From Pseudomonadota bacterium (lineage in GTDB: Bacteria > Pseudomonadota > Alphaproteobacteria > Rhizobiales > Devosiaceae), in assembly GCA_023391095.1 (NCBI GenBank), contig JAEWBN010000021.1, positions 26,004-90,003 on the forward strand: a stretch of DNA of 64,000 nt. The letters run 5' to 3'. Position 1 is the stretch's first letter, and each line of letters opens with the position of its first letter. The notes below the pieces were generated by a model. It had not been told where the DNA came from. It searched no databases and saw only the letters and a list, made by a program, of their open reading frames with translations. Both the position numbers and the translations under genes were made by a program. Shown here piece after piece: positions 26,038 through 35,366 of the stretch.

Positions 26038-27279
26038 ATGGCCGGACCAGCGCCGCGCAGGCAGTCTGTGGGTGTCAATGTGGGGGGCGTCATGGTCGGG
26101 GGCGGGGCGCCCGTGGTCGTGCAGTCCATGACCAATACCGACACGGCCGATATCGACGCCACGGTGCGCCAGGTCATGCAGCTGGCGCGGGCCGGTTCGG
26201 AAATCGTCCGCATCACCGTTGACCGCGACGAAAGCGCCGCCGCCGTTCCCATCATTCGAGACCGGCTTATGTCCATGGGCTATGACGTGCCGCTGGTGGG
26301 CGATTTCCACTATATCGGCCACAAGCTCCTCACCGATCATCCCGCCTGTGCCGAGGCTTTGGCCAAGTATCGCATCAATCCGGGCAATGTGGGCTTCAAG
26401 GCCAAGCGCGACACCCAGTTCGCCACCCTGATCGAGATTGCCAACCGCTATGACAAGCCGGTGCGCATCGGCGTCAACTGGGGTTCGCTGGACGAGGAAT
26501 TGCTGACCCGCCTGATGGACGAGAACGCGGCCTCTGCGGCGCCGATTTCCGCCGCGGCGGTGCAGCGCGAAGCCATCATCCAGTCGGCGCTGCTTTCGGC
26601 CGCCCGTGCCGAAGAGCTGGGCATGCCGCGCAACAAGATCCTGCTCTCCACCAAGGTCTCGGACGTCCAGCACCTGATCGCGGTCTATCAGGACCTGGCT
26701 GCCCGCTGCGACTACGCGCTCCATCTGGGGCTGACCGAAGCCGGCATGGGCTCGAAGGGCATTGTCGCCTCCGCCGCTGCCCTTGGCATTCTCCTTCAGC
26801 AGGGCATCGGCGACACGATCCGCATTTCGCTGACGCCCGAGCCGGGCGGGGACCGCACGACCGAGGTCAAGGTGGCGCAGGAATTGCTGCAGACCATGGG
26901 CTTCCGCCAGTTTTTGCCTGTAGTTGCCGCGTGCCCCGGTTGCGGGCGCACCACCTCGACCACGTTCCAGACGCTGGCCAAGGAAATCCAAGACCATCTC
27001 AACACGTCCATGCCTGAATGGCGCGAGCGCTATCCCGGCGTCGAGAGCCTATCGGTCGCGGTCATGGGCTGCATCGTCAATGGACCGGGCGAGAGCAAGC
27101 ACGCCAATATCGGCATTTCCCTGCCCGGCACCGGGGAAACCCCGGCAGCACCGGTTTTTGTCGATGGCGAAAAGGTGGCGACCCTGCGTGGCGCCGATGT
27201 GGCCGATCAGTTCAAGGTCATGGTGGCCGACTATATCGAGCGCAAATTCGGCAGTGGCCGGCAGGATGCGGCCGAGTGA
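26038..27279 (+). CDS. ispG: 4-hydroxy-3-methylbut-2-enyl diphosphate synthase (IspG/GcpE)
   Basis: The penultimate enzyme of the MEP isoprenoid pathway, converting MEcPP to HMBPP with a 4Fe-4S cluster. The 413-residue protein starts the TIM-barrel domain at VMVGGGAPVVVQSMTNTDT and ends with the cluster domain carrying CPGCGRTT and GCIVNGPGE, which give the three Cys ligands. ATG 26038 has GGGGTG upstream. The stop overlaps the GTG of a 29-residue membrane peptide gene. ispA, another isoprenoid gene, lies 3 kb downstream on the other strand. Confidence 0.97.
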   Translation: MAGPAPRRQSVGVNVGGVMVGGGAPVVVQSMTNTDTADIDATVRQVMQLARAGSEIVRITVDRDESAAAVPIIRDRLMSMGYDVPLVGDFHYIGHKLLTDHPACAEALAKYRINPGNVGFKAKRDTQFATLIEIANRYDKPVRIGVNWGSLDEELLTRLMDENAASAAPISAAAVQREAIIQSALLSAARAEELGMPRNKILLSTKVSDVQHLIAVYQDLAARCDYALHLGLTEAGMGSKGIVASAAALGILLQQGIGDTIRISLTPEPGGDRTTEVKVAQELLQTMGFRQFLPVVAACPGCGRTTSTTFQTLAKEIQDHLNTSMPEWRERYPGVESLSVAVMGCIVNGPGESKHANIGISLPGTGETPAAPVFVDGEKVATLRGADVADQFKVMVADYIERKFGSGRQDAAE

Positions 27280-27365
27280 ACGAGCGTAACCAACGGCGCC
27301 TGTTCTGGCTGGCCATGCTGATCATCGTGCTGGGCGTGCTGAATTTCACCGGCCAACTGGGATGA
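27276..27365 (+). CDS. 29-residue single-pass membrane peptide coupled to ispG
   Basis: A GTG start overlaps the ispG stop (GTGA), the frame runs 29 codons to TGA and a terminator starts four bases later. The peptide has a charged N-terminus (NERNQRR) and one hydrophobic segment (about residues 9-24, LFWLAMLIIVLGVLNF), so an N-in membrane peptide is predicted. Translational coupling and the exact fit before the terminator support it as a gene. No function is known to me. Confidence 0.65.
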   Translation: MNERNQRRLFWLAMLIIVLGVLNFTGQLG

Positions 27366-27368
27366 TAA

Positions 27369-27397
27369 AGGGGCGCTTGAAGCGCCCCTCGTTTTTT
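27369..27397 (+). terminator. Terminator of the ispG unit
   Basis: A perfect 9-bp stem (27369-27377 with 27381-27389), three-base loop, then GTTTTTT after one or two bases. Its end touches the stop codon of the convergent GST gene. Confidence 0.9.
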
Positions 27398-27996
27398 CAG
27401 GCGAGGCCCTCGGCCTTGAGGGCGGCCTGGGTGGCCGGGCGGGCGCCGACGGCTTCCATCAGCCGGGCCACGCGCGGATACTGGGTGAAGTCGAGGAACT
27501 GTAGACCCCAGTTGACCACGGTAAAGGCATAGGCATCGGCCTGGCTGTAGTCACCGAGGAAATAGGGGCCGGTTGCGTCGAGCATGGCTTCGAGCTGGCC
27601 AACGCGCCGGTTGATTTCGCCGATGATGCCGGCCTTTTCTTCATCCGTGAGGTTGGGCTTGAAGAGGCCACCAAAGGCCTTGTGCACGTCACCGACAAAG
27701 CCGAGCGCTTCCTGCAGGCGGGCGCGCTCGACACTGCCGGCTGCGGGCTTGAACGCGGCCACGTCGGACTGCTCACCCAGATATTGCAGGATGGCCGGGC
27801 CCTGCGAAATGACGGTGTCAGGCGCCACTTCCAGCGCAGGCACGGCGCCGCGCGGATTGATGGCGAGGAAATCCGCGCCGCCTTCGATGGTCTTGCTGCG
27901 CAGGTCGACCTTCTCGATATCGAATTCTGCGCCGATTTCGTGAAGGATAATGTGGGACGCCAGCGAGCAGGCGCCGGGCGAATAATAGAGTTTCAT
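27397..27996 (-). CDS. Glutathione S-transferase (beta-class-like)
   Basis: A 199-residue cytosolic GST. The thioredoxin-like N-domain (1-78) starts MKLYYSPGACSLASHI; Cys10 is the catalytic-type cysteine of beta-class enzymes. The glutathione-binding NPRGAVPAL and ISQGPAILQYL motifs follow, then a helical C-domain. Beta-class GSTs conjugate electrophiles and reduce mixed disulfides. The substrate is unknown. Two ChaC-type glutathione-degrading genes and gloB in this window also use glutathione, though none is adjacent. Confidence 0.93.
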   Translation of the reverse strand: MKLYYSPGACSLASHIILHEIGAEFDIEKVDLRSKTIEGGADFLAINPRGAVPALEVAPDTVISQGPAILQYLGEQSDVAAFKPAAGSVERARLQEALGFVGDVHKAFGGLFKPNLTDEEKAGIIGEINRRVGQLEAMLDATGPYFLGDYSQADAYAFTVVNWGLQFLDFTQYPRVARLMEAVGARPATQAALKAEGLA

Positions 27997-28106
27997 GCGT
28001 CTAGGTAACCTTGGTCTGGCGGCTAGGGCTGCCGCGCCATCCAGTTAGGCCCAGAGGCGCCGTCCTGCCAGCGCGGCAGGAGCGGCATTTTGTCGGACAG
28101 GCACAT

Positions 28107-28541
28107 TCAGGTGCCCGGCTTTTGGGACCATTCGGGGAGCGGAAAGACGCGGTCATAGGCCCAGTTAAAGACCAGGGCATAGATCATGTAGAAGACGGCC
28201 AGACCCAGATCCATGATGAAGGCCTGCCAGACACTGATCCCAAGATACCAGGCGATCATCGGCAGCATGATGGCCAGAAGCCCCAGCTCGAAGAAGATCG
28301 CATGAAAGATGCGGATCGGCTTGGTCTTTTCGGTCGTGCCCCGGAAGTGGTTCATCAGGTGGTCGAAGCCAAGGTTGTAGACGTAGTTCCAAACCATGGC
28401 CACGGTGGCGCTGCCCACCACAATGACAACGCTGTCGCCGCCTTCAAGGTGGAAGGCAAAGGCGGCCAGCGGCGTGGCGATCAGGATACCGATCAGTTCA
28501 AAGGAAATGGCGTGGCGGATACGGTCGGCGGTGGTCCGCAT
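28107..28541 (-). CDS. PACE family efflux transporter (bacterial transmembrane pair)
   Basis: A 144-residue inner-membrane protein of the proteobacterial antimicrobial compound efflux family (AceI-like). It is built from two repeated pairs of helices: RIRHAISFELIGILIATPL opens the first and RIFHAIFFELGLLAIMLP the second, each with the conserved Glu-Leu. A WNYVYNLGFDH motif and FNWAYDRVFP tail are also typical. ATG 28541 with GGAG upstream was chosen; the open frame extends further but without family support. Known members export biocides such as chlorhexidine or short polyamines. Confidence 0.93.
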   Translation of the reverse strand: MRTTADRIRHAISFELIGILIATPLAAFAFHLEGGDSVVIVVGSATVAMVWNYVYNLGFDHLMNHFRGTTEKTKPIRIFHAIFFELGLLAIMLPMIAWYLGISVWQAFIMDLGLAVFYMIYALVFNWAYDRVFPLPEWSQKPGT

Positions 28542-28670
28542 GGAAAGTCTCCATGTTTTCCGGGCCGTCCCGGGGTCCTGTCCCTTGCTGGGGGAGGTCG
28601 TCCTCGCTTGCGGGCTGGATATAGTGCAGGGGGTGTGGCGAGGCAAGGCCGCGGTGGCAGGGCCGATGGT

Positions 28671-29291
28671 CTAGGGACGCATGGCAAAGACCCCTGTCCG
28701 CACCAGGCCGCCGCCCATGTCGGGCACCTGGAAATCCGCCAGCAGCGTCAGCGCCCCCTCGGGCAGGTCCTTGCGGTAGGGGTCGCCCACAAGCACCGTC
28801 GCGCCCCGTGTCGTGTGGGCCCTGAGCGCAGGCAGGGTGAGACGCGCCACCGCCGCGTCGTAAAAGACATCACCGGCCAGAACGACCTCGGCCTCGGCCC
28901 CCGCACCCGCCAGCGCGATCGCGACGCCATTGGCTTCGGCATTCAGCATCAGGGCCGCCTGCCCCAGGGGATCGGGCTCGAAAGCCGAGACGCGGCCCCC
29001 CGCCTTGGCCGCGGCAATGGCGACAAGACCCGAGCCCGCGCCGAAATCGAGCACGCTCCTGCCGGCCACGGCCTCCGGATGATCTCTAAGGTAAAGCGCC
29101 AAGGCCGCGCCGCCCGCCCAGGCATAGGCCCAGTAGGGCGGGGTATCGGCTCGGCCCTCTGTAGCGAGAAAGTCCGCCAGCCCACTTCGGGGCGTGGGTC
29201 GAAACAGCAAAATATCGGGCCGGAAGGACAGCGGCTCAGGCGTGAACCGCGTCCGGATATAGTCGCTGACGCCTATTCCGGCAGCTGGCAA
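28671..29291 (-). CDS. ETFB/NNMT-like SAM-dependent methyltransferase
   Basis: A class I methyltransferase of about 206 residues. The SAM-binding motif is LDFGAGSGLVAIAAAKAGG, preceded by PPYWAYAWAGGAALALYL, the pattern of the NNMT/ETFB-lysine methyltransferase-like group; a later EVVLAGDVFYD stretch fits motif II. The start is uncertain: TTG 29291 (GGTGG upstream) or GTG 29303, both inside the end of the upstream ybaK-type gene, so the two overlap and are probably coupled. Substrate could be a protein lysine or a small amine. Followed by a 129-base gap. Confidence 0.8.
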   Translation of the reverse strand: MPAAGIGVSDYIRTRFTPEPLSFRPDILLFRPTPRSGLADFLATEGRADTPPYWAYAWAGGAALALYLRDHPEAVAGRSVLDFGAGSGLVAIAAAKAGGRVSAFEPDPLGQAALMLNAEANGVAIALAGAGAEAEVVLAGDVFYDAAVARLTLPALRAHTTRGATVLVGDPYRKDLPEGALTLLADFQVPDMGGGLVRTGVFAMRP

Positions 29292-29740
29292 GCGTCCACC
29301 CACTGGTTGCCGCAAAGCTCGGCCAGCCGGTCCACGGTCAGCTTCACCGAGGCATGAGTATCGCCACCGGCCGGGATGACGATGTCGTAGATCTTGAGCG
29401 AGGTGTCGAGATAGATCGGCAGCGGCGCGGGCAGGCCAAAGGGGCAGACGCCGCCCACCTGATGGCTGGTCAGCCGCAGCACATCCTCGGCGCCCAGCAT
29501 GCGCGGGCGGCCGCCAAAGGCGGATTTGGATTTCTGGTTGTCGAGCCGCGCATCGCCACGCGTCACCAGCAGGAATTCCTCGTCCTTGACACGGATGCAG
29601 AGCGTTTTGGCGATCTGGCCCGGCTCGACCCCATGCACTTCGGCGGCCAGCTGCACCGTGGCGGTGGAGGCTTCGGTGACGATGACGGAAAGATCGGGCG
29701 CGCGGGCGGCAAGGTCGGCTTGGACGGAAGAAAGGCTCAT
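29273..29740 (-). CDS. YbaK/EbsC (aminoacyl-tRNA deacylase) family protein
   Basis: A 155-residue single-domain trans-editing deacylase that hydrolyses mis-acylated tRNA such as Cys-tRNA(Pro) or Ala-tRNA(Pro). Family features are the IAKTLCIRV strand, the VTRGDARLDNQKSK segment, the GGRPRMLGAEDV loop and the GGVCPFGLP stretch near the active site. It cannot be assigned to the YbaK, ProX or other subfamily by eye, so no symbol is given. Its 3' end overlaps the methyltransferase gene, and it follows the MOSC gene by eight bases. Confidence 0.9.
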   Translation of the reverse strand: MSLSSVQADLAARAPDLSVIVTEASTATVQLAAEVHGVEPGQIAKTLCIRVKDEEFLLVTRGDARLDNQKSKSAFGGRPRMLGAEDVLRLTSHQVGGVCPFGLPAPLPIYLDTSLKIYDIVIPAGGDTHASVKLTVDRLAELCGNQWVDACQLPE

Positions 29741-29748
29741 CGAGATAC

Positions 29749-30381
29749 TCAGAACAGGCTGGCGAGGCGATTTTCAAACTTGAACCGCGTCTTCTCGCGG
29801 ATCGGGGTGGTCAGGGCGCGGCTCATGAAGTCGCGCGGAATATCGGCAATGCCGTCAAAACCCATCAGCTCGGCCACCGTGATGCGCTCGCCGGGATAGG
29901 GGGTGACGACGATGTCCGCGCCCGCCTCGACCGAGCCGGCTTGCAGCACCCGGCAATAGGCGCCGGGCCGGCGCGCCTGGTGGAAGCGCTTGAGCCAGCG
30001 TGGCTCGCCCATCCTGGCGGCAAAGGTCATGCAGGGCGTGCGGTGGTAGGTGACTTCGAGGAGCACATCGCCAATGACAAAGCGGTCCCCGATGGCGGTC
30101 GTGGCGCTGTCGGGCCCTTCTATCGTGAGGTTTTCCCCGAACAGGCCTGGCGCGGTTTCGACGCCTTGCGCCGCCCAGTAGGCATAGTCGGCGGCAAAAT
30201 AGACATAGACCGCCTGATCGGCGCCGCCATGGTGACGGCGGTCTGCGATGATGTCATGGGCCAGCCCGTCGCGGGTCACCTTAACAGGGCCGGCAACCGG
30301 CTCCTTGTAGATCCCGGTCGGCTTGCCGGTGCCCGGTATGTTGCGCGGCACCCCGACATTAACGCTGGTGAGCCGCGCCAT
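29749..30381 (-). CDS. MOSC domain protein (YiiM-like)
   Basis: A 210-residue MOSC-domain protein, a molybdenum-cofactor sulfurase C-terminal type fold. The conserved Cys lies in TYHRTPCMTFA, and the HHGGADQAVYVY and LFGENLTIEG stretches are the domain signatures. YiiM relatives reduce N-hydroxylated compounds such as 6-hydroxylaminopurine. ATG 30381 was taken; a GTG six bases upstream overlaps the ispA stop. It sits directly after ispA and just before the ybaK-type gene in a four-gene minus-strand run. Confidence 0.88.
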   Translation of the reverse strand: MARLTSVNVGVPRNIPGTGKPTGIYKEPVAGPVKVTRDGLAHDIIADRRHHGGADQAVYVYFAADYAYWAAQGVETAPGLFGENLTIEGPDSATTAIGDRFVIGDVLLEVTYHRTPCMTFAARMGEPRWLKRFHQARRPGAYCRVLQAGSVEAGADIVVTPYPGERITVAELMGFDGIADIPRDFMSRALTTPIREKTRFKFENRLASLF

Positions 30382-30383
30382 GC

Positions 30384-31286
30384 TCACTTGTTCCGGCTGG
30401 CGAAATAGCGCGCCGTGGCCCGCAGGCCATCGGCCTTGGGCCCAAAGGTGCGAAGGGCCGAGATGGCTTCGGTCACCGTCCGCTCGAGCATGTCGCGCGC
30501 GCCCTCGACACCCAGCCGCGCCACAACGGTCTGCTTGCCCGCCCCGGCATCCTTGCCCGTCGCCTTGCCCATGGCTTCCGATGTGGCGGTCACATCGAGA
30601 ATATCGTCGGCCAGCTGGAAAGCGCGACCGGCCGCTTCGGCATAGGCGGTGAGCGCGGACAGGGCGCGGGCATCGGCCCCGCCCAGGATGGCGCCCATGC
30701 GTACCGAGGCGCGGATCAGGGCGCCCGTCTTCATGGCCTGCATGGTGGCGATGTCGGTTTCGCTGAAGCCGCCCTTTTCACCCTCGATATCGCGCATCTG
30801 GCCGCCCACCATGCCCCCGGCACCCGAGCCGGAGGCCAGTTCAGCCACGAGCGCAATGCGCACCGAGGGATCGGGATGGCAATCGGGATGGGCAAGCACC
30901 GCGAAGGCTTCGGTGAGGAGCGCATCGCCGGCAAGAATGGCGGTGGCCTCGTCATAGGCCTTGTGCACGGTCGGCCGGCCGCGCCGCAGGTCGTCATTGT
31001 CCATGGACGGCAGGTCGTCATGGATCAGCGAATAGCAATGGATCATTTCCACCGCGAGACCGGCGGGCAGGGACGCCTTCTTGTCGACCGAAAAGATCGC
31101 CGCGGCCTGTCGCACCAGCAGCGGCCGCAAGCGCTTGCCGCCTTCAAGGCTGCCGTGGCGCATGGCGGCGGTCAGCCGTTCCTCGGCGGGGCCGGGGCCC
31201 GAAAGGGTGGCGCCGATCAGATATTCGGCAAGTCCGGCCTCAACGGCGCGGGCACAATCGGCACTGTCGGCGGAAAAATCATACAT
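30384..31286 (-). CDS. ispA: Farnesyl/geranylgeranyl diphosphate synthase (polyprenyl synthetase)
   Basis: Condenses IPP with allylic diphosphates to farnesyl (or longer) diphosphate for quinones, undecaprenyl carriers and hopanoids. The 300-residue protein has the first Asp-rich motif DDLPSMDNDDLRRG and the second in LADDILD, GGKRLRPLL near the N-terminus, all standard. The start was set at ATG 31286 (MYDFSADSAD), where homology begins; the frame stays open upstream through mtgA antisense but that part has no support. Product length cannot be read with certainty. First gene of the minus-strand run. Confidence 0.95.
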   Translation of the reverse strand: MYDFSADSADCARAVEAGLAEYLIGATLSGPGPAEERLTAAMRHGSLEGGKRLRPLLVRQAAAIFSVDKKASLPAGLAVEMIHCYSLIHDDLPSMDNDDLRRGRPTVHKAYDEATAILAGDALLTEAFAVLAHPDCHPDPSVRIALVAELASGSGAGGMVGGQMRDIEGEKGGFSETDIATMQAMKTGALIRASVRMGAILGGADARALSALTAYAEAAGRAFQLADDILDVTATSEAMGKATGKDAGAGKQTVVARLGVEGARDMLERTVTEAISALRTFGPKADGLRATARYFASRNK

Positions 31287-31361
31287 GGCCCCGTTGCTAG
31301 CCCGTCCCCGCCCGGGCGGCAAGGGGATTGCGTCCCCCGGCCCAGCCGCTATTGAGGAGCC

Positions 31362-32072
31362 ATGGCCCGGCGCAAAAGCACATTCTGGCGGATCGTCCGC
31401 ATTCCCCTGGGCATGCTGGCCCTCGTGGTCGCCATTCCGCTGGTGCTGACGCCCGTCTATCTCTTTGCCCAGCCGGTTTCCGTGCCCATGCTGAGCCGCA
31501 TGCTGACCGGCCAGCCGGTGACCCGTATCTGGCGGGACATTGACGAGATTTCCGACCGGCTCAAGGCCTCGGTCATCCTCTCCGAGGACGGGCAGTTCTG
31601 CCGCCATTGGGGCGTCGATGTCGCGGCGCTGCGCATCGAGGTGGACAATTACCTCGCCGGGCGGGAAACGCGCGGCGCGTCCACAATCACCATGCAGGTG
31701 GCGCGCAACCTCTTCCTCTGGAATGGCCAGAGTGCCCTCAGAAAGGCGCTCGAAGTGCCGCTGGCGGTCTATATCGACCTCGTCATGCCCAAAAAGCGCA
31801 TCATGGAGATCTATCTCAACATCGCCGAATGGGGGCCCAGCGGTCAGTTCGGTGTTGCCGCCGGGGCCGCGCATGCCTTTGGCCGCGAGCCGCAGAACCT
31901 CGACTGGCGCACGGCGAGCCTTCTCGCGGTCACGCTGCCCAATCCCATCCTGCGCAATCCGGCCAAACCCAGTTCGGGCCTCGGGCGGGTTGCCGGCATC
32001 GTGGAAAACCGCGCCCGCGAATTCGGCCAGCGCGCCGCCTGCGTGGGGCAGGGCGGGCAGCTGGCCCTGTGA
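31362..32072 (+). CDS. mtgA: Monofunctional biosynthetic peptidoglycan transglycosylase
   Basis: An inner-membrane glycosyltransferase family 51 enzyme that polymerises lipid II glycan strands. 236 residues: N-terminal membrane anchor about 8-30, then the GT51 domain with SEDGQFCRHWGVD (catalytic Glu), RGASTITMQVARNLFLW and KKRIMEIYLNIAEWG, and GREPQNLDW. No transpeptidase domain. ATG 31362 has GAGGAG upstream. It is divergent from ispA and upstream of rpmF, a common order in Hyphomicrobiales. Confidence 0.96.
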   Translation: MARRKSTFWRIVRIPLGMLALVVAIPLVLTPVYLFAQPVSVPMLSRMLTGQPVTRIWRDIDEISDRLKASVILSEDGQFCRHWGVDVAALRIEVDNYLAGRETRGASTITMQVARNLFLWNGQSALRKALEVPLAVYIDLVMPKKRIMEIYLNIAEWGPSGQFGVAAGAAHAFGREPQNLDWRTASLLAVTLPNPILRNPAKPSSGLGRVAGIVENRAREFGQRAACVGQGGQLAL

Positions 32073-32233
32073 GCTGGCTGGCGCCCAAAGAGTCGCATTT
32101 GCGGGCATTGCTGGCCACGAAAGGCACTAGCCAAGCCCCGTGTCTTGCTCTATAGAGCGCCCCAATCCCTGTCAGAGATACGTCTCTGGGCCGCTCCTGG
32201 CGGCGAAACGATATTGAATTCGGAGTCCCGACC

Positions 32234-32413
32234 ATGGCAGTGCCAAAACGCAAAACTTCGCCGATGAAGCGCGGTTTCCGTCGCTCGCATGATGCGATCG
32301 CCAACCCCACCTATGTCGAAGACAAGGATTCGGGCGAGCTGCGCCGTCCGCACCATGTCGACCTCAAGACCGGCATGTATCGCGGCCGCCAGATCCTGGC
32401 CGTCAAGAGCTAA
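32234..32413 (+). CDS. rpmF: 50S ribosomal protein L32
   Basis: A 59-residue basic ribosomal protein starting MAVPKRKTSPMKRGFRRSHD, the L32 signature, with no zinc-binding cysteines (the C-minus form). The C-terminal KTGMYRGRQIL is typical of alphaproteobacterial L32. ATG 32234 gives the invariant N-terminus; CGGAG lies just upstream. A strong terminator follows 45 bases later, so it is monocistronic or cotranscribed from mtgA. Confidence 0.97.
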   Translation: MAVPKRKTSPMKRGFRRSHDAIANPTYVEDKDSGELRRPHHVDLKTGMYRGRQILAVKS

Positions 32414-32458
32414 GCCGAAAGGCTGTTTGGCGCCCATGCGCTTTATCTGATATTCGAG

Positions 32459-32493
32459 CGGCCGGCCCCCAAAGGGTCGGCCGTTTTCTTTTT
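32459..32493 (+). terminator. Rho-independent terminator after rpmF
   Basis: A 10-bp GC stem with one non-canonical pair (32459-32468 with 32474-32483) followed by TTTTCTTTTT. Confidence 0.85.
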
Positions 32494-32533
32494 CCGCCGC
32501 CACGAGAAGCGGCCAAACAGGAGCCTGGGGAAT

Positions 32534-33934
<1,401 letters not shown>

Positions 33935-33974
33935 CGGCCGGGGTTCCTCTCCCCGACGTGGTGAGGAACAGAAC

Positions 33975-34577
33975 CTACCCGATCACATAGTGGATCGGCT
34001 TGAAGCTCCCGCCATTGCTGGCGGGAGCCGAACAGGCGGTGAGCCCGATCACGAGATCCATCCTGGCGCGGAACCGGATGTAGTCACCTGCTTTGCTCAG
34101 GGGCGGCAGCACCTTGAGTTTTCCCGTCGCGCCATCCACCGGCACATTCATGAAGCAGTTGAACGCCACCGGGATGGCGTCCTCGGCGATATTCCAGGGC
34201 GCCAGCGCGTGATGGAGATTGCCATGGCAGCCCTGATGGGGCGGCTCATTGTCGTAGCACAGCCGGAACGTGGCTTCGCTGCAGGGCGTCAGCAGGAAAT
34301 CGTGCCGACCCACCGTGTCCTCGATGATCTCGAGCATGACATTGGACCGGTTGGAGTAAAGCAGGTTGCCGGTGGTGAGATAGATGGTTTCGGCATAGTC
34401 GAGCGTGCGGCCGGAGGAAATCATCTCGCGCGTATCGGCCGCCGAAATGGCCAGAAGATCGGCCACCTGCCCGCCTTCGGGGTCGATGACGGTCAGGAAC
34501 TCGCCGGCCTTGAGCTCAAATGCCGCCCCCGAGCGGGGCGGGATGACATGGGTATGACCCATCGGACGATCATTCAT
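33975..34577 (-). CDS. DUF1989 / urea carboxylase-associated (carboxyguanidine deiminase-like) family protein
   Basis: A 200-residue protein of the DUF1989 family. Visible family features: IPPRSGAAFELKAGE, the GGQVADLLAI strand, RSNVMLEIIEDTVGRHDFLLTPCS and QGCHGNLHHAL, then FNCFMNVPVD. Two DUF1989 proteins from guanidine-degradation operons (UAAP1/2, renamed CgdAB) act as carboxyguanidine deiminase; others are uncharacterised. Here it is a single subunit coupled by ATGA overlap to a YcgG-type N-hydroxylase-like gene, with no urea carboxylase nearby, so it probably acts on another guanidino or amidino compound. That last step is inference. Confidence 0.8.
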   Translation of the reverse strand: MNDRPMGHTHVIPPRSGAAFELKAGEFLTVIDPEGGQVADLLAISAADTREMISSGRTLDYAETIYLTTGNLLYSNRSNVMLEIIEDTVGRHDFLLTPCSEATFRLCYDNEPPHQGCHGNLHHALAPWNIAEDAIPVAFNCFMNVPVDGATGKLKVLPPLSKAGDYIRFRARMDLVIGLTACSAPASNGGSFKPIHYVIG

Positions 34578-35299
34578 CGTGCGCCGTCCCCCAGTCCCAG
34601 CGGATCGATGGCTTCTGGCTTCTCCTTGCCCCGGTGATAGGGACAGGCCCAGCCCTCATCCACCTGCCGCCCGCTATACTGGCGCGCTTCGGACGCCTCG
34701 CCATGCCGGGCCAGCATGGGATTGATGTCTCCGGCCAATTCGATATCGCGTTCGAGGATCGAGCCGCGCAGCTTTTCGTAGCGATTCTGCTCGCGCAGGG
34801 TTTCAAACTGGTCATGCAGGTTGAACACCATGGTGGGATAGGCAAAGCGCCGCGCCGGGCGGCTGGCCTGGGGATGCAGACCCACCACGAAAAAGGCTTC
34901 GCCACCAAAGCTGAGGGAAAAATGCGGGTCGTCAGGGTCGGTGCTGACCCGGGGGTCGGGCCGCTGGCCGCGCCAGCTGTCCTTTTCGGTCAGCGACTGC
35001 ACCCGGTCCCAGAGATGCTTTTCAAACGCAGCCTCATCCAGGTCGTGCGGCCCCTCGAAGATCACGGCAAAGCTCGTGAACAGGGTGGGCTCGGCCTGGT
35101 AGTCCCAGGCGAACTGCATCAGCTGGTCATGGATATCGACATCGTTCCAGGCGCTGTCGATGGCGCGGGCCACATAGGTCCTGAGCTGGCCCTTCCCGAG
35201 CGCCGATTTGGCGCCCACGCAGGGAAAGGCCGGGTTTTTGATGAAGTCGACAAGATCGAGTTCGGGCTGGAAAGGCATGTGCACATACGCGACTGACAA
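34574..35299 (-). CDS. YqcI/YcgG family protein (GntA/DcsA-like haem N-hydroxylase)
   Basis: A 241-residue member of the YqcI/YcgG family. Characterised relatives, GntA of guanitoxin and DcsA of D-cycloserine biosynthesis, are haem proteins that N-hydroxylate guanidino groups (enduracididine-type or arginine). Conserved features here are FPCVGAKSAL near residue 30, FEGPHDLDEAAFEKHLW, the VGLHPQASRPARRF motif (with a His that could serve as haem ligand) and PYHRG near the C-terminus. No signal or membrane segment. It is cotranscribed with the DUF1989 gene, overlapping by four bases. The reaction on a guanidino substrate is inferred from relatives. Confidence 0.8.
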   Translation of the reverse strand: MSVAYVHMPFQPELDLVDFIKNPAFPCVGAKSALGKGQLRTYVARAIDSAWNDVDIHDQLMQFAWDYQAEPTLFTSFAVIFEGPHDLDEAAFEKHLWDRVQSLTEKDSWRGQRPDPRVSTDPDDPHFSLSFGGEAFFVVGLHPQASRPARRFAYPTMVFNLHDQFETLREQNRYEKLRGSILERDIELAGDINPMLARHGEASEARQYSGRQVDEGWACPYHRGKEKPEAIDPLGLGDGAR

Positions 35300-35366
35300 A
35301 ACTACACTGCCAAGCCCGCAGGGCCACTGCTTGTTCCATCACATCCGATTGCGGTGGTGGCGTCAC

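Noticed and set aside
30384..32108. Extended ispA frame upstream of ATG 31286, running antisense to mtgA
   Set aside because: Homology to prenyl synthases begins at 31286, and mtgA has its own strong start and signature motifs on the opposite strand.
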